DNA from: Fasciola hepatica
Taxonomy: Eukaryota; Platyhelminthes; Trematoda; Plagiorchiida; Fasciolidae
Length of the DNA stretch: 64,000 nucleotides
Assembly: GCA_948099385.1 (NCBI GenBank)
Contig: CANUEZ040000107.1
Coordinates: 5,828,001 to 5,892,000, forward strand
Direction of reading: 5' to 3'
A program made the position numbers and the translations under genes. Below the pieces are notes generated by a model, which worked only from the letters and a program-made list of their open reading frames with translations, was not told where the DNA came from and made no database searches. Positions within the stretch are counted from its first letter, which is position 1; the number at the start of each line of letters is the position of its first letter. Of the stretch, positions 62,651 through 64,000 are shown piece after piece.

Positions 62651-64000
62651 GATGGCATCTTTAAGCCGGAGATGCAATCATACCTGACAGGTAAATGGGT
62701 AGAAGTTAGACAAAGTCCAGTCTCCTGGTCCTTTATCCAGGTTGGGGGTCGATTTGAGCTGGCAACTCAATCGGCAAAATTAGTGGAAGAATAATTGATG
62801 CAAACAGATGGGCTTCCACTAAGCCATCCCGCTGCTTTTCGGATAGGTTCTTGTTAGGATTAAAGGCTTTGGATGAGGACCCTAATCGTTCTTCTGCTTT
62901 GTGGCTGGACACCCTAGCAGTACCCGTCCAACATCTTCCATGAACTGCACGAATAGAAAGAATTCCATACTGCATCAGTCGTCGCTCAGGGTAATCAGGA
63001 CCGCGCTGCCCATTGCATCGAGCGGGGTGGGTAGTGATAAGTGTGCTACTGCTCAGAGTTCCCTCTCTTTTATTCAACCTTGGTGTTCTGTCCCAAACCA
63101 CCCCTCTTTGCTTCACCTGTCCACCCATAATGCTCCCACTGATAACACGGTCGGTACTCGCAACGATTCACTGTCAAATATTGTCGGGAATAATCCTCTA
63201 TCTGGTAACTCAGATTTTCTCAAGCCTCGTCAGCCTCTTAATCTCGGCTCCTTCAACGTGCGTATACTCATGCAGGCCGGCCAGCAGGTGTGCCTAGCCC
63301 TCACATTAGATTCTCTGAAGACTGATGTTTGCTGCTTAGGTGAATCACGTATTCAGGGTTCGAGCAGTGTGATTCAGCTGACTGCTCCTGGTATCTCATC
63401 TAGGTATTTTCTGCGCACTTCAGGAGACGAAATAGCTCGAGCTACGGGTCTACGTGGTGATGGAATAGTCTTGACTGACAAGGCTGAGGCTGCCTTTTAG
63501 ACTGGATCCCTGTTAGCGGTCGTTTATGTGCTGTGAGACTCCAGGGGTCAGTTGGCGTTTGAAAGGATAGTTGTGTTAGGCACAATTTGTTTGTGATCTC
63601 GGCGTACGCCCCACCGGACTGCAGCTCAGACGCGCAGAGAGATGAGTTCTATGATGAACTCGCCACCCTCGTTCGCAGCAGTAGACGTTCTGACATTGTA
63701 GTGCTAGCTGGTGACTTCAATGCACAAGTTGGCAAACTCAGTGTGTCAGAAGCCTGTTTAGGTGGGTGTTGTGCTTTACCCGCTGAGCGTACAGATAACG
63801 GGGATAGACTTCTCTGGTTTTGTGGAGACAATCGATTGTTCTTGTCTATCACCAATTTTCGACACAGCTCGCGTCGCACAGCGACATGGGGCTCTAACTG
63901 TGCAGGTACTTTGAGTCAAATTGATCATATCACAGTAAGCTACCGGTGGCGCAGTTCTGTTCAGAACTGTAGATCTTACTTGTCCACGTACGTAGAGTCG
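62579..64000 (+). mobile_element. RTE-type retrotransposon alpha3 (truncated by window end), in NFS1 intron 7
   Basis: It starts with CCATCACGACGAG and runs through the short ORF (62600-62794), the 199-codon N-terminal region (62901-63500, [34 protein letters not shown]), the shared lesions at GCCTTTTAG and GTTTGAAAGGATAG, and the second endonuclease half (from 63590: YAPPDCSSDA, LAGDFNAQVG). The sequence from about 63300 on is nearly identical to alpha2. The window ends before the RT. Confidence 0.9.

Noticed and set aside
1..64000. CRISPR arrays, bacterial operons, phage or integron features
   Set aside because: The window is eukaryotic; no regularly spaced short repeats or prokaryotic gene layout were seen.

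Overview
The window looks like nuclear DNA from a flatworm, most likely a digenean trematode. Three things point there: one split metazoan gene with very short introns (36, 44, 50 and 88 bp) followed by multi-kilobase ones; a dense load of RTE, CR1-like, Penelope, BEL/Pao and Ty3/Gypsy retroelements; and (TA)n and (TAA)n microsatellites. I cannot fix the species by eye. Everything outside the one gene is repeat-derived or unrecognised, and nearly all element reading frames are broken.

Layout. 1-4358: decayed BEL/Pao LTR element (minus strand) between 177-bp direct repeats. 4359-10570: mostly unrecognised, with a DNA-transposase remnant near 8.6-9.2 kb. 10.57-14.99 kb: CR1-like copy A1 (minus). 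17.46-20.55 kb: decayed CR1-like copy B2 (plus), interrupted by a tRNA-derived SINE with a 12-bp target-site duplication (TSD). 21.2-23.5 kb: CR1-like copy A2 (plus). 24.1-28.85 kb: the best CR1-like copy, B1 (minus), with a fragment of family A nested between its two ORFs. 29.7-32.06 kb: two Ty3/Gypsy gag/protease fragments (minus). 32.36-37.2 kb: full-length RTE (family beta) with a 10-bp TSD and a nested Penelope-like fragment carrying a GIY-YIG domain. 37.9-38.8 kb: second Penelope fragment. 38.84-42.0 kb: second RTE-beta. 42.04-45.5 kb: minus-strand RTE-alpha inserted in a third RTE (gamma), which also carries a SINE.

The gene is NFS1, the mitochondrial cysteine desulfurase of iron-sulfur cluster assembly, on the plus strand from 46443. 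Seven exons are in the window (residues 1-377). Exons 1-5 sit within 1 kb; introns 5, 6 and 7 are about 6.1, 2.4 and more than 7.6 kb and are filled with retroelements. The exon carrying the mobile catalytic cysteine lies beyond the right edge.

Four RTE-alpha copies occur in and around NFS1. Their 5' end can be folded as an HDV-like self-cleaving ribozyme, also present in the diverged RTE-beta copy, where it starts one base after the TSD. The alpha copies share the same frameshift and stop codons, so the family apparently spread in a defective state, presumably mobilised in trans. Two alpha copies form near-identical 1.5-kb inverted arms flanking NFS1 exons 1-5.
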